Positions 47,801 through 56,904 of a stretch of 64,000 bases of DNA are shown here, one piece after another. This stretch comes from Shewanella baltica. Lineage in GTDB: Bacteria; Pseudomonadota; Gammaproteobacteria; Enterobacterales; Shewanellaceae. The translations under genes were made by a program, and so were the position numbers. Below the pieces are notes generated by a model. The model saw only the letters and a list, made by a program, of their open reading frames with translations. It made no database searches and was not told the origin of the DNA. The stretch's first letter is position 1. The number at the start of each line of letters is the position of its first letter. The DNA lies in contig NZ_UGYM01000002.1 of assembly GCF_900456975.1 (NCBI RefSeq), positions 1,364,001 to 1,428,000 on the forward strand, in the 5' to 3' direction.

Positions 47801-50047
47801 ATGAGTACTTTTACTGCCGTAGAAAATATCAGCCGCCGCGACGTGTTAAAACTGTTTGGCGCAGTGGGTGGCGGATTAGCATTAGGGGCGAGTGGATTAA
47901 CTTGGAGCCCCATGGCGCTGGCGCAGGATAAAGAAGCACGGCTGAATCTGTTTATTGCCATTGGTGAAGACGATAAAGTGTACCTCACTTGCCATCGCTC
48001 CGAGATGGGACAAGGGATCAGAACTGGTATTCTGCAAGTCTTAGCCGAAGAGTTAGAAGCGGATTGGGATAAAATCGTCCCCATTCAAGGCTTAGCCGAT
48101 AAACGTTATGCCAGCCAAAACACTGACGGTAGCCGCAGTATTCGCGAAAATTACGACCGCATGCGTCAGATGGGGGCAATGGCAAGAATCATGCTAGAGC
48201 AAGCCGCCGCTGCGCGCTGGAAAGTCCCCGTGAGCGAGGTGCATACCGCCGACCATAAAGTGTTGCATGCGAAATCTGGCCGCTCGGCCAAGTTCGGCGA
48301 GTTAGCGTTAGCCGCATCAAAGCAGCCCGTCCCCGCTGTTGAGTCGTTAACCTTTAAAGAGGTTAAAGATTTCAAGCAGATTGGCGCATCACGCCAAATT
48401 GTTGATATGGACGCCATGTTAAGCGGCAGCGCGATTTATGGTTACGATATCAAACTCGATGGCATGCTCTACGCCAGCATTATGCGTCCGCCTGTGCTTG
48501 GGAGCGATGTGGCAAGCTTGGACGATACCGCGGCGCGTAAAGTGGCCGGGGTAGTGGGTGTGTATCGTTTGCCCGCCGCTAAGGGCGCACCCGCGTTTCA
48601 GGCTTTGGGCGGCGTTGCTGTTATCGCCACAAACACTTGGAGTGCCCTCGAAGGCCGCAAAGCCTTAAAAGTCACTTGGACTCAGGCCGACAACAGTCAG
48701 CATGATTCAAGTCTTTATTTAAAGGAGCTTGTCGAGCGGGTACAGCAAAGCGGTAACGTTGTGCGCCAAGCTGGTGATGAAATCAAAAACTGGCCCGAGG
48801 CGAATACGTTAAAGGCGGTTTATACCGTACCTTATTTAATTCATTCTTCTATCGAGCCGCCCGTTGCCACCGCCCATGTGACTGAAAAGGGCTGTGAAAT
48901 CTGGGCATCGACCCAAACGCCGCAAAGCACACAGCAAAATGTGGCCGCTGCGCTGGGTATGGAAGAAGATACGATTAAAGTGAATGTTACCCTATTGGGT
49001 GGTGGTTTTGGGCGTAAATCTAAACCTGATTTTAGCGTTGAAGCCGCGCTGTTATCGAAGCAATTCAAGCGTCCAATTAAAGTGAGTTGGAGCCGCGAGG
49101 ATGAGATCCAAAACGGTTACTACCATGCTATCAGCGCCCAGTCCTATCAGGCGTTGTTCGATGCTAACAATAAACCGACCGCGCTTTTAGCCCGTACGGG
49201 ATTCCCATCGATCAGTTCAACCTTTGCCGAAGGGGTGGAATATCCCTCTGGCGGTGAGTTGGATTTAGGCTTTGTAGATGTGCCCTTTGCTTTGCCGAAT
49301 TTAAGATACGAAGCGGTAAAAGCGCAGGCGCATAGCCGCATTGGTTGGATGCGCTCTGTGTGTAACATTCAGCACGGTTTTAGTGTCGGCAGTTTTGTCG
49401 ATGAAATGGCCCATAGGTCCCAGGTTTCTTGCTTTGAGATGTGGCGTAGCCTGCTAGGGGAAGCAAGGCGCGAGACCTTTAGCGATCAAGGTTTTAAATA
49501 CGGCAACTATGGTGAAGATCTCAGCCGTCACCCCGTGGACGTGAGCCGCTATTTTGGAGTAATCGACGCGGTCGAAAAAGCCCAAGCTAAGGCGCCCAAG
49601 GCCGGTAAAAATCAGGGCTGGGGTTTTGCCGTGCATCGTAGTTTTGTCAGTTATGTCGCCGTGGCCATGCTGGTGGAGGTGAGCGAGGATAAACAGCTTA
49701 AAGTGCTGAATACCATCGCTGCTATCGATGCGGGCACGATCGTTAACCCCGATAGGGTAAAAGCGCAGACTGAAGGCGCAATTGTGTTTGGCCTGAGTTT
49801 AGCCTTGATGGGTGAAATCACTTACAAAGAGGGCAAAGTGCAGCAATCGAATTTCCACGATTATCCTTTGCTGCGGATCCCTCAAACCCCCGATATTGAG
49901 ATCATCATTATCGAGTCCGATGCTGCGCCTGCGGGCGTAGGTGAGCCGGGTGTACCGCCCGTGGCGCCGAGTTTAACCAATGCAATTTTTGCGGCGACGG
50001 GGCAGAGGATCCGCGACCTTCCCGTGAGTAAATTATTGCGAGTGTAA
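47801..50047 (+). CDS. Molybdopterin-binding subunit of an aldehyde/isoquinoline-type oxidoreductase
   Basis: A 748-residue large subunit with a Tat signal (SRRDVLKLFGAVGGGLALGA, residues 11-30), so it is exported folded to the periplasm. Cofactor-binding motifs include MGQGIRTG (about 69-76), GGGFGRKSKPDF (about 401-412) and the C-terminal GVGEPGVPPVAPSL with the likely catalytic Glu. The architecture is that of IorB-type two-subunit enzymes, with no FAD subunit in the operon. The substrate cannot be read from sequence. ATG 47801 has GAGGG seven bases upstream. Confidence 0.9.
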   Translation: MSTFTAVENISRRDVLKLFGAVGGGLALGASGLTWSPMALAQDKEARLNLFIAIGEDDKVYLTCHRSEMGQGIRTGILQVLAEELEADWDKIVPIQGLADKRYASQNTDGSRSIRENYDRMRQMGAMARIMLEQAAAARWKVPVSEVHTADHKVLHAKSGRSAKFGELALAASKQPVPAVESLTFKEVKDFKQIGASRQIVDMDAMLSGSAIYGYDIKLDGMLYASIMRPPVLGSDVASLDDTAARKVAGVVGVYRLPAAKGAPAFQALGGVAVIATNTWSALEGRKALKVTWTQADNSQHDSSLYLKELVERVQQSGNVVRQAGDEIKNWPEANTLKAVYTVPYLIHSSIEPPVATAHVTEKGCEIWASTQTPQSTQQNVAAALGMEEDTIKVNVTLLGGGFGRKSKPDFSVEAALLSKQFKRPIKVSWSREDEIQNGYYHAISAQSYQALFDANNKPTALLARTGFPSISSTFAEGVEYPSGGELDLGFVDVPFALPNLRYEAVKAQAHSRIGWMRSVCNIQHGFSVGSFVDEMAHRSQVSCFEMWRSLLGEARRETFSDQGFKYGNYGEDLSRHPVDVSRYFGVIDAVEKAQAKAPKAGKNQGWGFAVHRSFVSYVAVAMLVEVSEDKQLKVLNTIAAIDAGTIVNPDRVKAQTEGAIVFGLSLALMGEITYKEGKVQQSNFHDYPLLRIPQTPDIEIIIIESDAAPAGVGEPGVPPVAPSLTNAIFAATGQRIRDLPVSKLLRV

Positions 50048-50083
50048 GTGACGGCAAGAGAGTTAACTGAACGCCGTTTGAAC

Positions 50084-50110
50084 AAAAAAGCGCCTAATAA
50101 GCGCTTTTTT
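50084..50110 (+). terminator. Rho-independent terminator after the molybdenum enzyme operon
   Basis: AAAAAAGCGC (50084-50093) and GCGCTTTTTT (50101-50110) around CTAATAA. Confidence 0.9.
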
Positions 50111-50258
50111 CGTTTTTTTACCACAAAAAATTTGCTTGTTAGCGATTTTACGGGCATTAATGCCGAAAATTAGCAATAGATCAGGTTTTTGTTACCAGAA
50201 TAGAGGTAATTTAACTAACAGATAAACTTCCGTGAATAGAATTATAAAGGGGTCATCC

Positions 50259-50750
50259 ATGGAAAATCGTTGGCAAGTCGCTATTTCTGCCGGCCTATTG
50301 GCGGCTATTTGGTGTGGCGTCGCAGATGCCTTTCATCTGGTCACTTGGATTGGCTTTTTAGGTTGCAGCACTTTTTTCGCTCAACCCAAGGCTGGTTTTC
50401 AAGGCGTGATGATGGCGTGGTGCACGAATCTGTCCGGTGTGTTTTGGGCTTGGCTCATTATCTCGGGTAGCAGCTTTTTTATCTCACCCGTATTTGGGTA
50501 TATTTTTACCGGCATAGCCACTTCGGCCATGTGTTTACAGGCTAGTTATCAAAAGCTTAGCTTTATTCCCGGCGCATTTATTGGCTGTTGCACTACCTTT
50601 GCTATGGCGGGTGATGTGGCCAATGTCGTGCCGTCGTTGATCATTGGTGGCTTATTAGGTTTTAGCATGAGCCTGTTAACGGGGCAGTTGGTTAGCTTGA
50701 CACAAAAGTGGTCTGCCGCCACGCGTAGTCAAGTGGCTAGCGCGGATTAG
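50259..50750 (+). CDS. DUF1097 family membrane protein
   Basis: A 163-residue polytopic protein with about five hydrophobic helices, starting MENRWQVAISAGLLAAIWCG. WIGFLGCSTFFAQP and WCTNLSGVFWAW are conserved features of DUF1097 (YcdZ-like) proteins, presumed small transporters. AAGGGG lies seven bases before ATG 50259; a GTG at 50232 is unlikely. No substrate is suggested by neighbours. Confidence 0.82.
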   Translation: MENRWQVAISAGLLAAIWCGVADAFHLVTWIGFLGCSTFFAQPKAGFQGVMMAWCTNLSGVFWAWLIISGSSFFISPVFGYIFTGIATSAMCLQASYQKLSFIPGAFIGCCTTFAMAGDVANVVPSLIIGGLLGFSMSLLTGQLVSLTQKWSAATRSQVASAD

Positions 50751-50854
50751 CATAATACCTGCTCAGATCTTATTACTGACATAGCTGTCGAAGCGATCTG
50801 GGCTATAATGCTGATTTAGTGCCAAATAGCATTTTGTTCTTAGGAATTATCAAG

Positions 50855-52309
50855 ATGAAACAAATCCAGTTTCGCACCATTGATGCCATATTGATCAAGT
50901 TCAGTCTCAACGGAAAGTTTTGGGTAGTGTGTTCTATGGTGGCGTTGATCACGGCCGCCGTGGCACTCGTCAACTATCAACACGCGCACCGAAACGTCGA
51001 GCAAGCTTCTATTGCCCGCGTTCAAGCAAGCGTCGATACCTTAGCGCAAGTTGCCACGGCGCAAAAGCTAGAGGCTGATGACTTATCACAATTTGCCAGT
51101 CAATACGGTTTAACCGTGACTTCAAGGCAAAGTGAAGCGCAGCGTCAAGGGGATAAAGTGACGGCCAGCGCCAGCGTGTCAGGCATGCAAGCCTTACAAC
51201 TGACGCAGAATGTCCATGAGTGGGAAGTCGATGCGCGCAGCGATGCTAACTTTATGTTTTGGTTAGCATTAGTGGGATTATTGCCCTTATTCCAACTGAG
51301 CTATTGGATTTCAACCTCACTCGGCGGTGGCTTGTGGGATATGTACTTAGCCATCAAACGCTTAGCTGATGGTGATTTGAGCTTTAGATTAAACTTCTTT
51401 GGCACTGACGATTTCAGTTTGATTGCCCGCGAAATTGACCGCTGCGCCGATAACATGAGTGAAATGGTGTCGGCCATTGGTAAAAATGCACAAACCTTGT
51501 CATTAGCATCCGATGAATTTAATCAACAGGCGGCCACCAGTGATGAGCTGATTGGTTTCCAGCATCAATTCCTCGATTCCGTTGCTGTGGCGATGGCGCA
51601 AATGACTTCAGCGATTGAAGAAGTTTCTATCAACGCGAGCAACACTTCGCTGCAGACTAAAGAAAACTCAACCCAAATGTCGGCCAGCCGTGGGCGCATT
51701 AGCCACACAGTGGACAGTATTGGCTTACTTTCAACTAAGATTGGCGCAGCGTTTTCATCGGTGGAACAATTGTCTAAGGATGCGGCGAGTATCGATGCCG
51801 TGGTTACGACGATTAACAGTATTTCGCAGCAAACCAACTTGTTAGCCCTAAATGCGGCCATTGAAGCGGCCCGTGCCGGTGAGCAGGGGCGTGGTTTTGC
51901 CGTAGTCGCCGATGAAGTGCGCACCTTAGCGGGTCGAACTCAACAGGCCACGGTAGAAATTCAGTCTATGATTGAAGGCTTACAGTCTGGCACGAGTCGT
52001 TTATCTAGCATTACCATGGAGATAGTCGATCAGGCCGATGAAGGCCGCAGCGCGATTATCGCCGTCGGTGACGATGTTCAAGGTATGGCGCAATCGGTGA
52101 ATGCGGTATTTGATATGAGCAGCCAAATTGCCGCTTCGGCGGAAGAGCAGAGTGTCGCCGCGCGCGATATTGCCGGACAATTGAATGAAATCCGCCATCA
52201 GTCGGAAACCATCAAACAAACGGCCCAGCGCAGTGTGACCTTAGCCAATGATCTGCACCATGCCTCGGTCGAGTTAGATGGCATTTTAAAGCAGTACCGC
52301 ACGAGCTAA
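50855..52309 (+). CDS. Methyl-accepting chemotaxis protein
   Basis: A 484-residue chemoreceptor with a short periplasmic part. TM1 is about 24-42 ([20 protein letters not shown]), TM2 about 130-148, then HAMP (about 150-205) and the signalling domain with [20 protein letters not shown] (about 326-345). ATG 50855 follows AGGA; the alternative start at 50819 adds 12 residues. The sensor domain of only about 85 residues with many Gln and Ala has no recognised fold. A strong hairpin follows at 52401. Confidence 0.92.
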   Translation: MKQIQFRTIDAILIKFSLNGKFWVVCSMVALITAAVALVNYQHAHRNVEQASIARVQASVDTLAQVATAQKLEADDLSQFASQYGLTVTSRQSEAQRQGDKVTASASVSGMQALQLTQNVHEWEVDARSDANFMFWLALVGLLPLFQLSYWISTSLGGGLWDMYLAIKRLADGDLSFRLNFFGTDDFSLIAREIDRCADNMSEMVSAIGKNAQTLSLASDEFNQQAATSDELIGFQHQFLDSVAVAMAQMTSAIEEVSINASNTSLQTKENSTQMSASRGRISHTVDSIGLLSTKIGAAFSSVEQLSKDAASIDAVVTTINSISQQTNLLALNAAIEAARAGEQGRGFAVVADEVRTLAGRTQQATVEIQSMIEGLQSGTSRLSSITMEIVDQADEGRSAIIAVGDDVQGMAQSVNAVFDMSSQIAASAEEQSVAARDIAGQLNEIRHQSETIKQTAQRSVTLANDLHHASVELDGILKQYRTS

Positions 52310-52400
52310 TGTTTCACCTTTAATGTGAGTCGTCTGCATGGGTTGTTGAGTAATAACGCCCGATACTGAGTCTCATGTTAAGTATTCGCGTATCATCCGA

Positions 52401-52431
52401 AAATGGCGGAAATCGTAGATTTCCGCCATTT
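52401..52431 (+). terminator. 14-bp hairpin after the chemoreceptor gene
   Basis: AAATGGCGGAAATC (52401-52414) and GATTTCCGCCATTT (52418-52431) pair perfectly around a 3-nt loop. There is little T tail (TTTCATT), so termination is probable, not certain. Confidence 0.65.
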
Positions 52432-52464
52432 CATTATCGAAATACCTCAAAGCAGATAACTGAG

Positions 52465-52826
52465 TTGCTTAGCATTAATTGTCACTATTTCCCCAATATT
52501 ACGACCTCCTTTTATTACTTAAATGTCCCTATTTTAGAGGGGCACTGGTGCAACAATGCCAATCTTAACTAACCCTTTCGCTGTTCGTTTAGCTAAAAAG
52601 ATATTGCCCCAAAGCAAGATAATTGTATCGTCAGTTGTGTAGCATTCATTGTCATTGTTTCCCCCTGTGACTCGCCATCCCTTTATTCAACAAGAAGTAT
52701 CCCTGAGGGCTCTACTAAAACATCCTGTTTTAGTCGGTCACAGTTGCAACAATGCCAATCTTAACTAACACTTCTGCTGTTCGTTTAGCTAAAAAAATAT
52801 TGCCCCTAAGCTGGCTAGCATTCATT
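52465..52826 (+). repeat. Degenerate ~170-bp tandem repeat, two copies plus a third start
   Basis: Copy A (52465-52610) and copy B (52635-52806) both start with TTG-GTAGCATT-ATTGTCA and end in a 62-bp conserved block (52549-52610 and 52745-52806) containing GCAACAATGCCAATCTTAAC. A third start (GCTAGCATTCATT) appears at 52814. No gene is seen. Confidence 0.75.
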
Positions 52827-53199
52827 TAGTGAATTGAAAACTGACGAATGAATTGCCCTGCAAAATCTCATCTATTTACCAAATGTTTGGCCCTACCGTA
52901 AAGCGACTAACAATATATGGGTATACAGTCGTATTTAAATTTAGATGATGTTGAGTGTTTTTAAACTCATTAGTTTGCGCGTTTATACAGCCTAAAATTT
53001 ATAAAACCCTTAAAAATCATCCGTATAAGCTTTCCCAAAATTAGTTAATAGGTTTGAAAAACGCGCATGCGTGTTTTTCCAGATAGTGTATTTGGTAGAA
53101 AGCTGATAAGTTCTTTGCATACAGATAGTTAATCGTGCGCGTTTTCATTGGTCCAACGAGGTACACGCGCATGCGCACGAATAAAGGTTAGGCATATAA
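52827..53199 (+). other. AT-rich intergenic DNA with palindromes before the first cassette gene
   Basis: No supported gene. It contains a 24-bp imperfect palindrome at 53056-53079 and inverted arms TCGTGCGC (53133-53140) and GCGCACGA (53173-53180), ending in GTTAGGC at 53187-53193, which looks like an attC core. The rest shows nothing clear. Confidence 0.5.
53187..53193 (+). other. Possible attC core at the left edge of cassette 1
   Basis: GTTAGGC fits the G-TTRRRY integron core site and precedes the first cassette gene by 6 bp. The upstream partner arm is unclear. Confidence 0.4.
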
Positions 53200-53568
53200 A
53201 TGTACGGAATCCCAGAAAATTTTGACCTTTCTATAATTCTAGGTTCTGACCTGAATATGATCAGTCAGGGGCGCTATGATGTTCAATTTAGTTTTGACGC
53301 AGGTGCCACAATCTGCCTTCAAGGAATGGCATCCGTTCTGCAACGTGGTACTGAAATAGCTGTATGGAGTGAAGAAAATAATTGGTCATCTCTGGGGTTT
53401 CAAAAGCTATTCAACCAGTCCGTTGAAAGTGTATTACTTCCAAATACAAGACTAATAGAAATTCATTTTAAAAATGATCTCGTATTGCAGTTGCATGATA
53501 GTTCAGAACAATATGAATCTATGCAAATTTACTATCCGAATGATTCATTACCTTCGGTTATTATTTAA
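53200..53568 (+). CDS. Hypothetical cassette-borne protein
   Basis: A 122-residue predicted soluble, mainly beta protein (MYGIPENFDLSIILGSDLNM start) with an acidic character and no signal peptide or transmembrane segment. It begins 7 bp after the GTTAGGC core and ends 3 bp before the next attC-like site, the tight fit of an integron cassette gene. Its base composition is AT-rich compared with the core genes. It has features of short cassette proteins (NTRLIEIHFKNDLVLQLHD, then QYESMQIYYP), but I do not assign a family. Confidence 0.65.
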   Translation: MYGIPENFDLSIILGSDLNMISQGRYDVQFSFDAGATICLQGMASVLQRGTEIAVWSEENNWSSLGFQKLFNQSVESVLLPNTRLIEIHFKNDLVLQLHDSSEQYESMQIYYPNDSLPSVII

Positions 53569-53571
53569 AAG

Positions 53572-53642
53572 GCCCAACAAAGTGCTCCAACCCGCGCACT
53601 TCGTGCGCTGGACAGTTTGTAAGTCGCGGCAAGGAATTGAGT
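53572..53642 (+). other. Probable attC site ending cassette 1
   Basis: R'' GCCCAAC (53572-53578) and R' ATTGAGT (53636-53642) bracket a folded centre with GCGCAC-TTC-GTGCGC flanked by TCCA and TGGA. The 71-bp size fits attC sites; the R' core starts with A rather than G. Confidence 0.5.
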
Positions 53643-53643
53643 G

Positions 53644-54501
53644 ATGCACTTTTTTTACCTAGACGAGAGTGGGGATTCAGGAGCGAATCTCAATGATCAA
53701 CAGCAACCAATTTTTGTGTTGGGTGGCTTGAGCGTCGCTGACAAAAAATGGAATAACACCAAAGAAAGGCTAGATGCCATTATCAGCGATTATTTTAATG
53801 GGAATATTCCTGCCGGATTTGAAGTTCACTCTCATGAGTTACTTTCACCTAATGGGGAAAGATTCTTTGCTGGCCACCATATAAATGATCGTTTGGCGCT
53901 CGTAAGATCATTGCTGGGGTTAGTCGAAGAGCTTGGACACCAAGTGCACTTCTTTGCAGTAGAGAAATCCTGCCTTGATCAATCTCAGTGCCAATACCAA
54001 GCAGTATTCGATACAAAGCATCCCTATCTGCTGTCGTTCGATTATTTAATTACTTACATGAATTGGCATGTAAAAGAGAATCTTGGGCAATCTGCGAGAG
54101 GTATGATTGTACTTGATGAGAAAGAAGAGCATCACGAAAGCGTTGAGGCAATCATCCAAAATCGTCGATTTGAAGTCCCAAACAACCAAAAGGTAAAGTG
54201 GATTGTTGAGTTTAGCCACCCAATCGACTCTCGTAAAAATCCAATGATTCAGTTATCTGATCTTGTAGTGCTTTGTATTCGAAGATTTTTGGAGATTGAA
54301 AAAGGATATAAGCCAAATACTCCTGATGTTGTAAAAAACTTCTATTCGGAGTGCTACAACCTAATTGATAAAAGGGTTAAAAGTAAAAATATAATTGAGC
54401 GAACTGGTAGAAATCTGAATCATCTAAATGATCATTTATCTAGATGTCAGTGTAAGCCAAGAACACAATGGCGGCGTGCATATGGCATACAGCGCAACTA
54501 A
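53644..54501 (+). CDS. DUF3800 domain protein
   Basis: A 285-residue protein from ATG 53644. The DUF3800 N-terminus is MHFFYLDESGDSG with the conserved D-E pair, and later IVLDEKEEH (about residues 158-166) and NPMIQLSDLVVLC (about 200-212) supply further acidic residues of the RNase H-like fold. Members are predicted nucleases and occur often in integron cassettes, phage and defence islands; no activity is shown here. It begins 1 bp after an attC-like core, and its stop codon lies inside the next attC, as in a gene cassette. No other defence gene is adjacent. Confidence 0.85.
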   Translation: MHFFYLDESGDSGANLNDQQQPIFVLGGLSVADKKWNNTKERLDAIISDYFNGNIPAGFEVHSHELLSPNGERFFAGHHINDRLALVRSLLGLVEELGHQVHFFAVEKSCLDQSQCQYQAVFDTKHPYLLSFDYLITYMNWHVKENLGQSARGMIVLDEKEEHHESVEAIIQNRRFEVPNNQKVKWIVEFSHPIDSRKNPMIQLSDLVVLCIRRFLEIEKGYKPNTPDVVKNFYSECYNLIDKRVKSKNIIERTGRNLNHLNDHLSRCQCKPRTQWRRAYGIQRN

Positions 54502-54567
54502 CAAGCGCATGTTGGCGGACTGGTTTTCCGCTGCGCTCCAAACCAGCCGTAAATGCGGGCGTTAACC
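54496..54567 (+). other. attC site ending cassette 2
   Basis: R'' AACTAAC (54496-54502), L'' GCGCAT (54505-54510), an inner CTGGTTT paired with AAACCAG, L' ATGCGGGC (54553-54560) and R' GTTAACC (54561-54567). Unpaired GGA opposite CC fits the extrahelical bases of attC. Total 72 bp. Confidence 0.75.
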
Positions 54568-55127
54568 CATAGAAATTTTAATCCGAAACTGACGAGTTAG
54601 AATTAAGGCTTTAACTCGAAATTGTCCAAAAGCTTGCTATGTATTTCTTTAAAACAAACAGGCTTCGCCGATGCTAAACAGGTGAGTCTTGGTGATTTGC
54701 GAGACGACCGTCCGCCCCATGGCCGCTCTTTGACGTCCATGCCATCGCGGCATTCGTGAATCCATTCACATCAGACGGGCGGCCCTGCATCCAAGGATGG
54801 ACTTGAACAACGTCCCTGTTTAACTGCCAGTTCGCTATCTGATAGGCAGGACGCCTGAATGTCGTGCAATGCAGGGATGCATGAGAACGACCATGGCTCT
54901 CGTTCATAAGCTCAGAAACCCTAGGTTTCTATTCACCGCGTCGATGAGTGAATGCCATGGCTCACGATTAATCTGTGGCTGAAGCTAAGCTCACAACTTT
55001 TTTGCGATGTATGCTGTTCATTTTTAACTTACTTGTGCCAATCTCATTCTGCTTAAGTCACTCTCAAACAAAAACATCGGCCTAAGCCGATGTTTCATAT
55101 CTACTAAGATGGTCGAACTTTAGCTGA
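54568..55127 (+). other. Structured non-coding region after the cassette
   Basis: No supported gene. It contains GAGTTA-N12-TAACTC (54594-54617), a GC-rich block at about 54690-54970 with many short inverted arms (CATCC-AA-GGATG near 54788, CCGCCC/GGGCGG) and AGAAACC-CTA-GGTTTCT (54914-54930). It may be a dispersed repeat or a structured RNA. A reverse-strand ORF at 54674-54907 is judged accidental. Confidence 0.5.
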
Positions 55128-55940
55128 TTAGGCCTCTTTAAACTTGCTCCAAATGGGCGCGTGGTCTGAGGGTTTATCTATGCCGCGAAGATCGTAATCG
55201 ACATCGGATTCGACTAAACGTGCTGCCAGTGAAGGTGTTGCTAAAATCACATCAATACGCAGGCCGCGGTTGTCATCGAAACCTTTGCTGCGGTAATCGA
55301 ACCAAGAATAACGTTCGATGCGCTCTGGGTGTAATTGACGGAAAGTGTCGACTAAACCCCAGTCTTGCAAGGTTTTTAACCACTCACGCTCTTCCGGTTG
55401 GAAGCTACATTTACCCGTTTTCAGCCATCGCTTACGATTGACTTCACCAATACCTATGTCTAAATCGGTCGGCGAAATATTGATATCACCTATGATGGCG
55501 ATATCTTCATCGTTGCTGTGATTTGTCTGCAAGTAGTGCATTAAGTCCTGATAAAACTTACGTTTAGCAGGATATTTTGTTGGGTGGTCTATGCTTTCGC
55601 CCTGGGGGAAATAGCCGTTGAATACGGTTAACGGACGACCATTCGCTTGGGCAAAAGTGCCGATAATCATGCGGCGCTGGGCATCTTCGTCATCGGTTGG
55701 AAAACCTTTTTGCAGCTTTTCTGGCGCGACTTTAGACAACATAGCAACGCCATAGTGGGCCTTGCCGCCGTGGTAATGCACTTGATATCCCATGGCTTCG
55801 ACGTCGGCTAATGGAAACGCTTCGTCGTGCACTTTGGTTTCTTGCAGGCCGATAATGTCGGGCTGGTGGCTGTCGATTAAGGCTTGTAATTGATGCAAGC
55901 GCGCGCGCAGACCATTGATGTTAAAGGACACTATTTTCAT
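55128..55940 (-). CDS. xthA: Exodeoxyribonuclease III
   Basis: A 270-residue AP endonuclease/3'-5' exonuclease for base excision repair. Motifs [31 protein letters not shown] (metal-binding Glu, about residues 31-43), [13 protein letters not shown] (about 149-161) and [10 protein letters not shown] at the C-terminus are those of XthA. It overlaps the yciI stop (TAATG) and ends the yciB-yciI-xthA operon. Confidence 0.95.
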   Translation of the reverse strand: MKIVSFNINGLRARLHQLQALIDSHQPDIIGLQETKVHDEAFPLADVEAMGYQVHYHGGKAHYGVAMLSKVAPEKLQKGFPTDDEDAQRRMIIGTFAQANGRPLTVFNGYFPQGESIDHPTKYPAKRKFYQDLMHYLQTNHSNDEDIAIIGDINISPTDLDIGIGEVNRKRWLKTGKCSFQPEEREWLKTLQDWGLVDTFRQLHPERIERYSWFDYRSKGFDDNRGLRIDVILATPSLAARLVESDVDYDLRGIDKPSDHAPIWSKFKEA

Positions 55941-56239
55941 TAGGGCAGGACTCGTTTGAAAGGTTTAACGACCACGCTTTTATACACGCCCGCTTCGATA
56001 TAAGGATCGGCATCGGCCCAGTGTTTTGCTGCCACTAAGGATTCAAAATCGGCGACAACCAGTGAACCACTAAAGCCAGCATCACCTGGGTTTTCGCTGT
56101 CAATGGCTGGATGTGGGCCAGCGATCAGTAAACGACCTTCATCGGCGAGGGCTTGCAGGCGAGCTAAATGGGCAGGGCGAGCGGCTAAACGTTTTTCTAA
56201 ACTGTTCTCAAAATCTTGAGCTGAAATCATATACCACAT
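55940..56239 (-). CDS. yciI: YciI family protein
   Basis: A 99-residue ferredoxin-fold protein ([20 protein letters not shown] start) with a conserved His in [11 protein letters not shown] and Asp in [13 protein letters not shown]. Family members are small dimeric proteins; one related protein is a dehydrochlorinase, but the general role is unknown. It is in the middle of the yciB-yciI-xthA operon, with TAATG overlaps at both ends. Confidence 0.9.
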   Translation of the reverse strand: MWYMISAQDFENSLEKRLAARPAHLARLQALADEGRLLIAGPHPAIDSENPGDAGFSGSLVVADFESLVAAKHWADADPYIEAGVYKSVVVKPFKRVLP

Positions 56240-56784
56240 TATTTGAGTTCCTTGCGTTGATCTTCGGGAAGGTGTTTATAAAGATAAAATACGGTCAGGA
56301 CAGTATTAATTAAGGTTAAAGCGGTTAAACCAAACACTTTAAAATTGACCCACGTTTCTAATGGCAAACTAAAGGCGACATAGATATTGACTAGGCCACA
56401 GCTGGCGAAGAAGACGACCCAATACCAAGTTACGCGAGCCCAAATCTTGTCTTCTACTTGCATTTCTTTGCCTAACATCGACTTTAATATCGATTTATTG
56501 AGCAATTGGCTGACACCTAAGGCGATAGCAAACAAACTATAGATAATGGTCACTTTCCACTTGATAAAAGAATCATCGTGAAACACTAAAGTGAGTGTGC
56601 CAAACACTGTCACCATAGCAAAGGTGATTAAGTGCATCTTTTCAAGTTTCTTATATAGCGCATAGGTCACGATTAATTGAAGCGCGGTGGCTGCGATCAA
56701 TGCGCCGCTGGCGATATAAATATCGAAAAATTTATAGACAGCAAAAAAGATGACGAGGGGCAGGAAATCAAGCAGTTGTTTCAT
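56239..56784 (-). CDS. yciB: Inner membrane septation protein A (YciB/IspZ)
   Basis: A 181-residue membrane protein with five helices. [20 protein letters not shown] is the typical start, so ATG 56784 is preferred; the frame extends upstream to 56850 with an atypical Cys-rich stretch. [13 protein letters not shown] and [13 protein letters not shown] are family features. YciB takes part in cell envelope synthesis and links to elongation and division complexes. Confidence 0.93.
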   Translation of the reverse strand: MKQLLDFLPLVIFFAVYKFFDIYIASGALIAATALQLIVTYALYKKLEKMHLITFAMVTVFGTLTLVFHDDSFIKWKVTIIYSLFAIALGVSQLLNKSILKSMLGKEMQVEDKIWARVTWYWVVFFASCGLVNIYVAFSLPLETWVNFKVFGLTALTLINTVLTVFYLYKHLPEDQRKELK

Positions 56785-56904
56785 AATTAATCGTGTTAAA
56801 GAGACATGGGCTTGAGTGTAGCATGTGCAACATAAGGGCAAAAGCATCATGGGCCTAGGATTGCGATCTTGCCCATTAAACCGATTTAATCTTATAAGCT
56901 AGCT

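Noticed and set aside
47281..50047. Consideration as xanthine dehydrogenase proper
   Set aside because: The Tat signal, two-subunit form and lack of an FAD subunit fit the isoquinoline/aldehyde oxidoreductase type rather than a cytoplasmic xanthine dehydrogenase.
54674..54907. 77-codon reverse ORF in the structured region
   Set aside because: It has His/Trp/Arg-rich atypical composition, lies fully within inverted-repeat DNA and lacks a convincing ribosome site.
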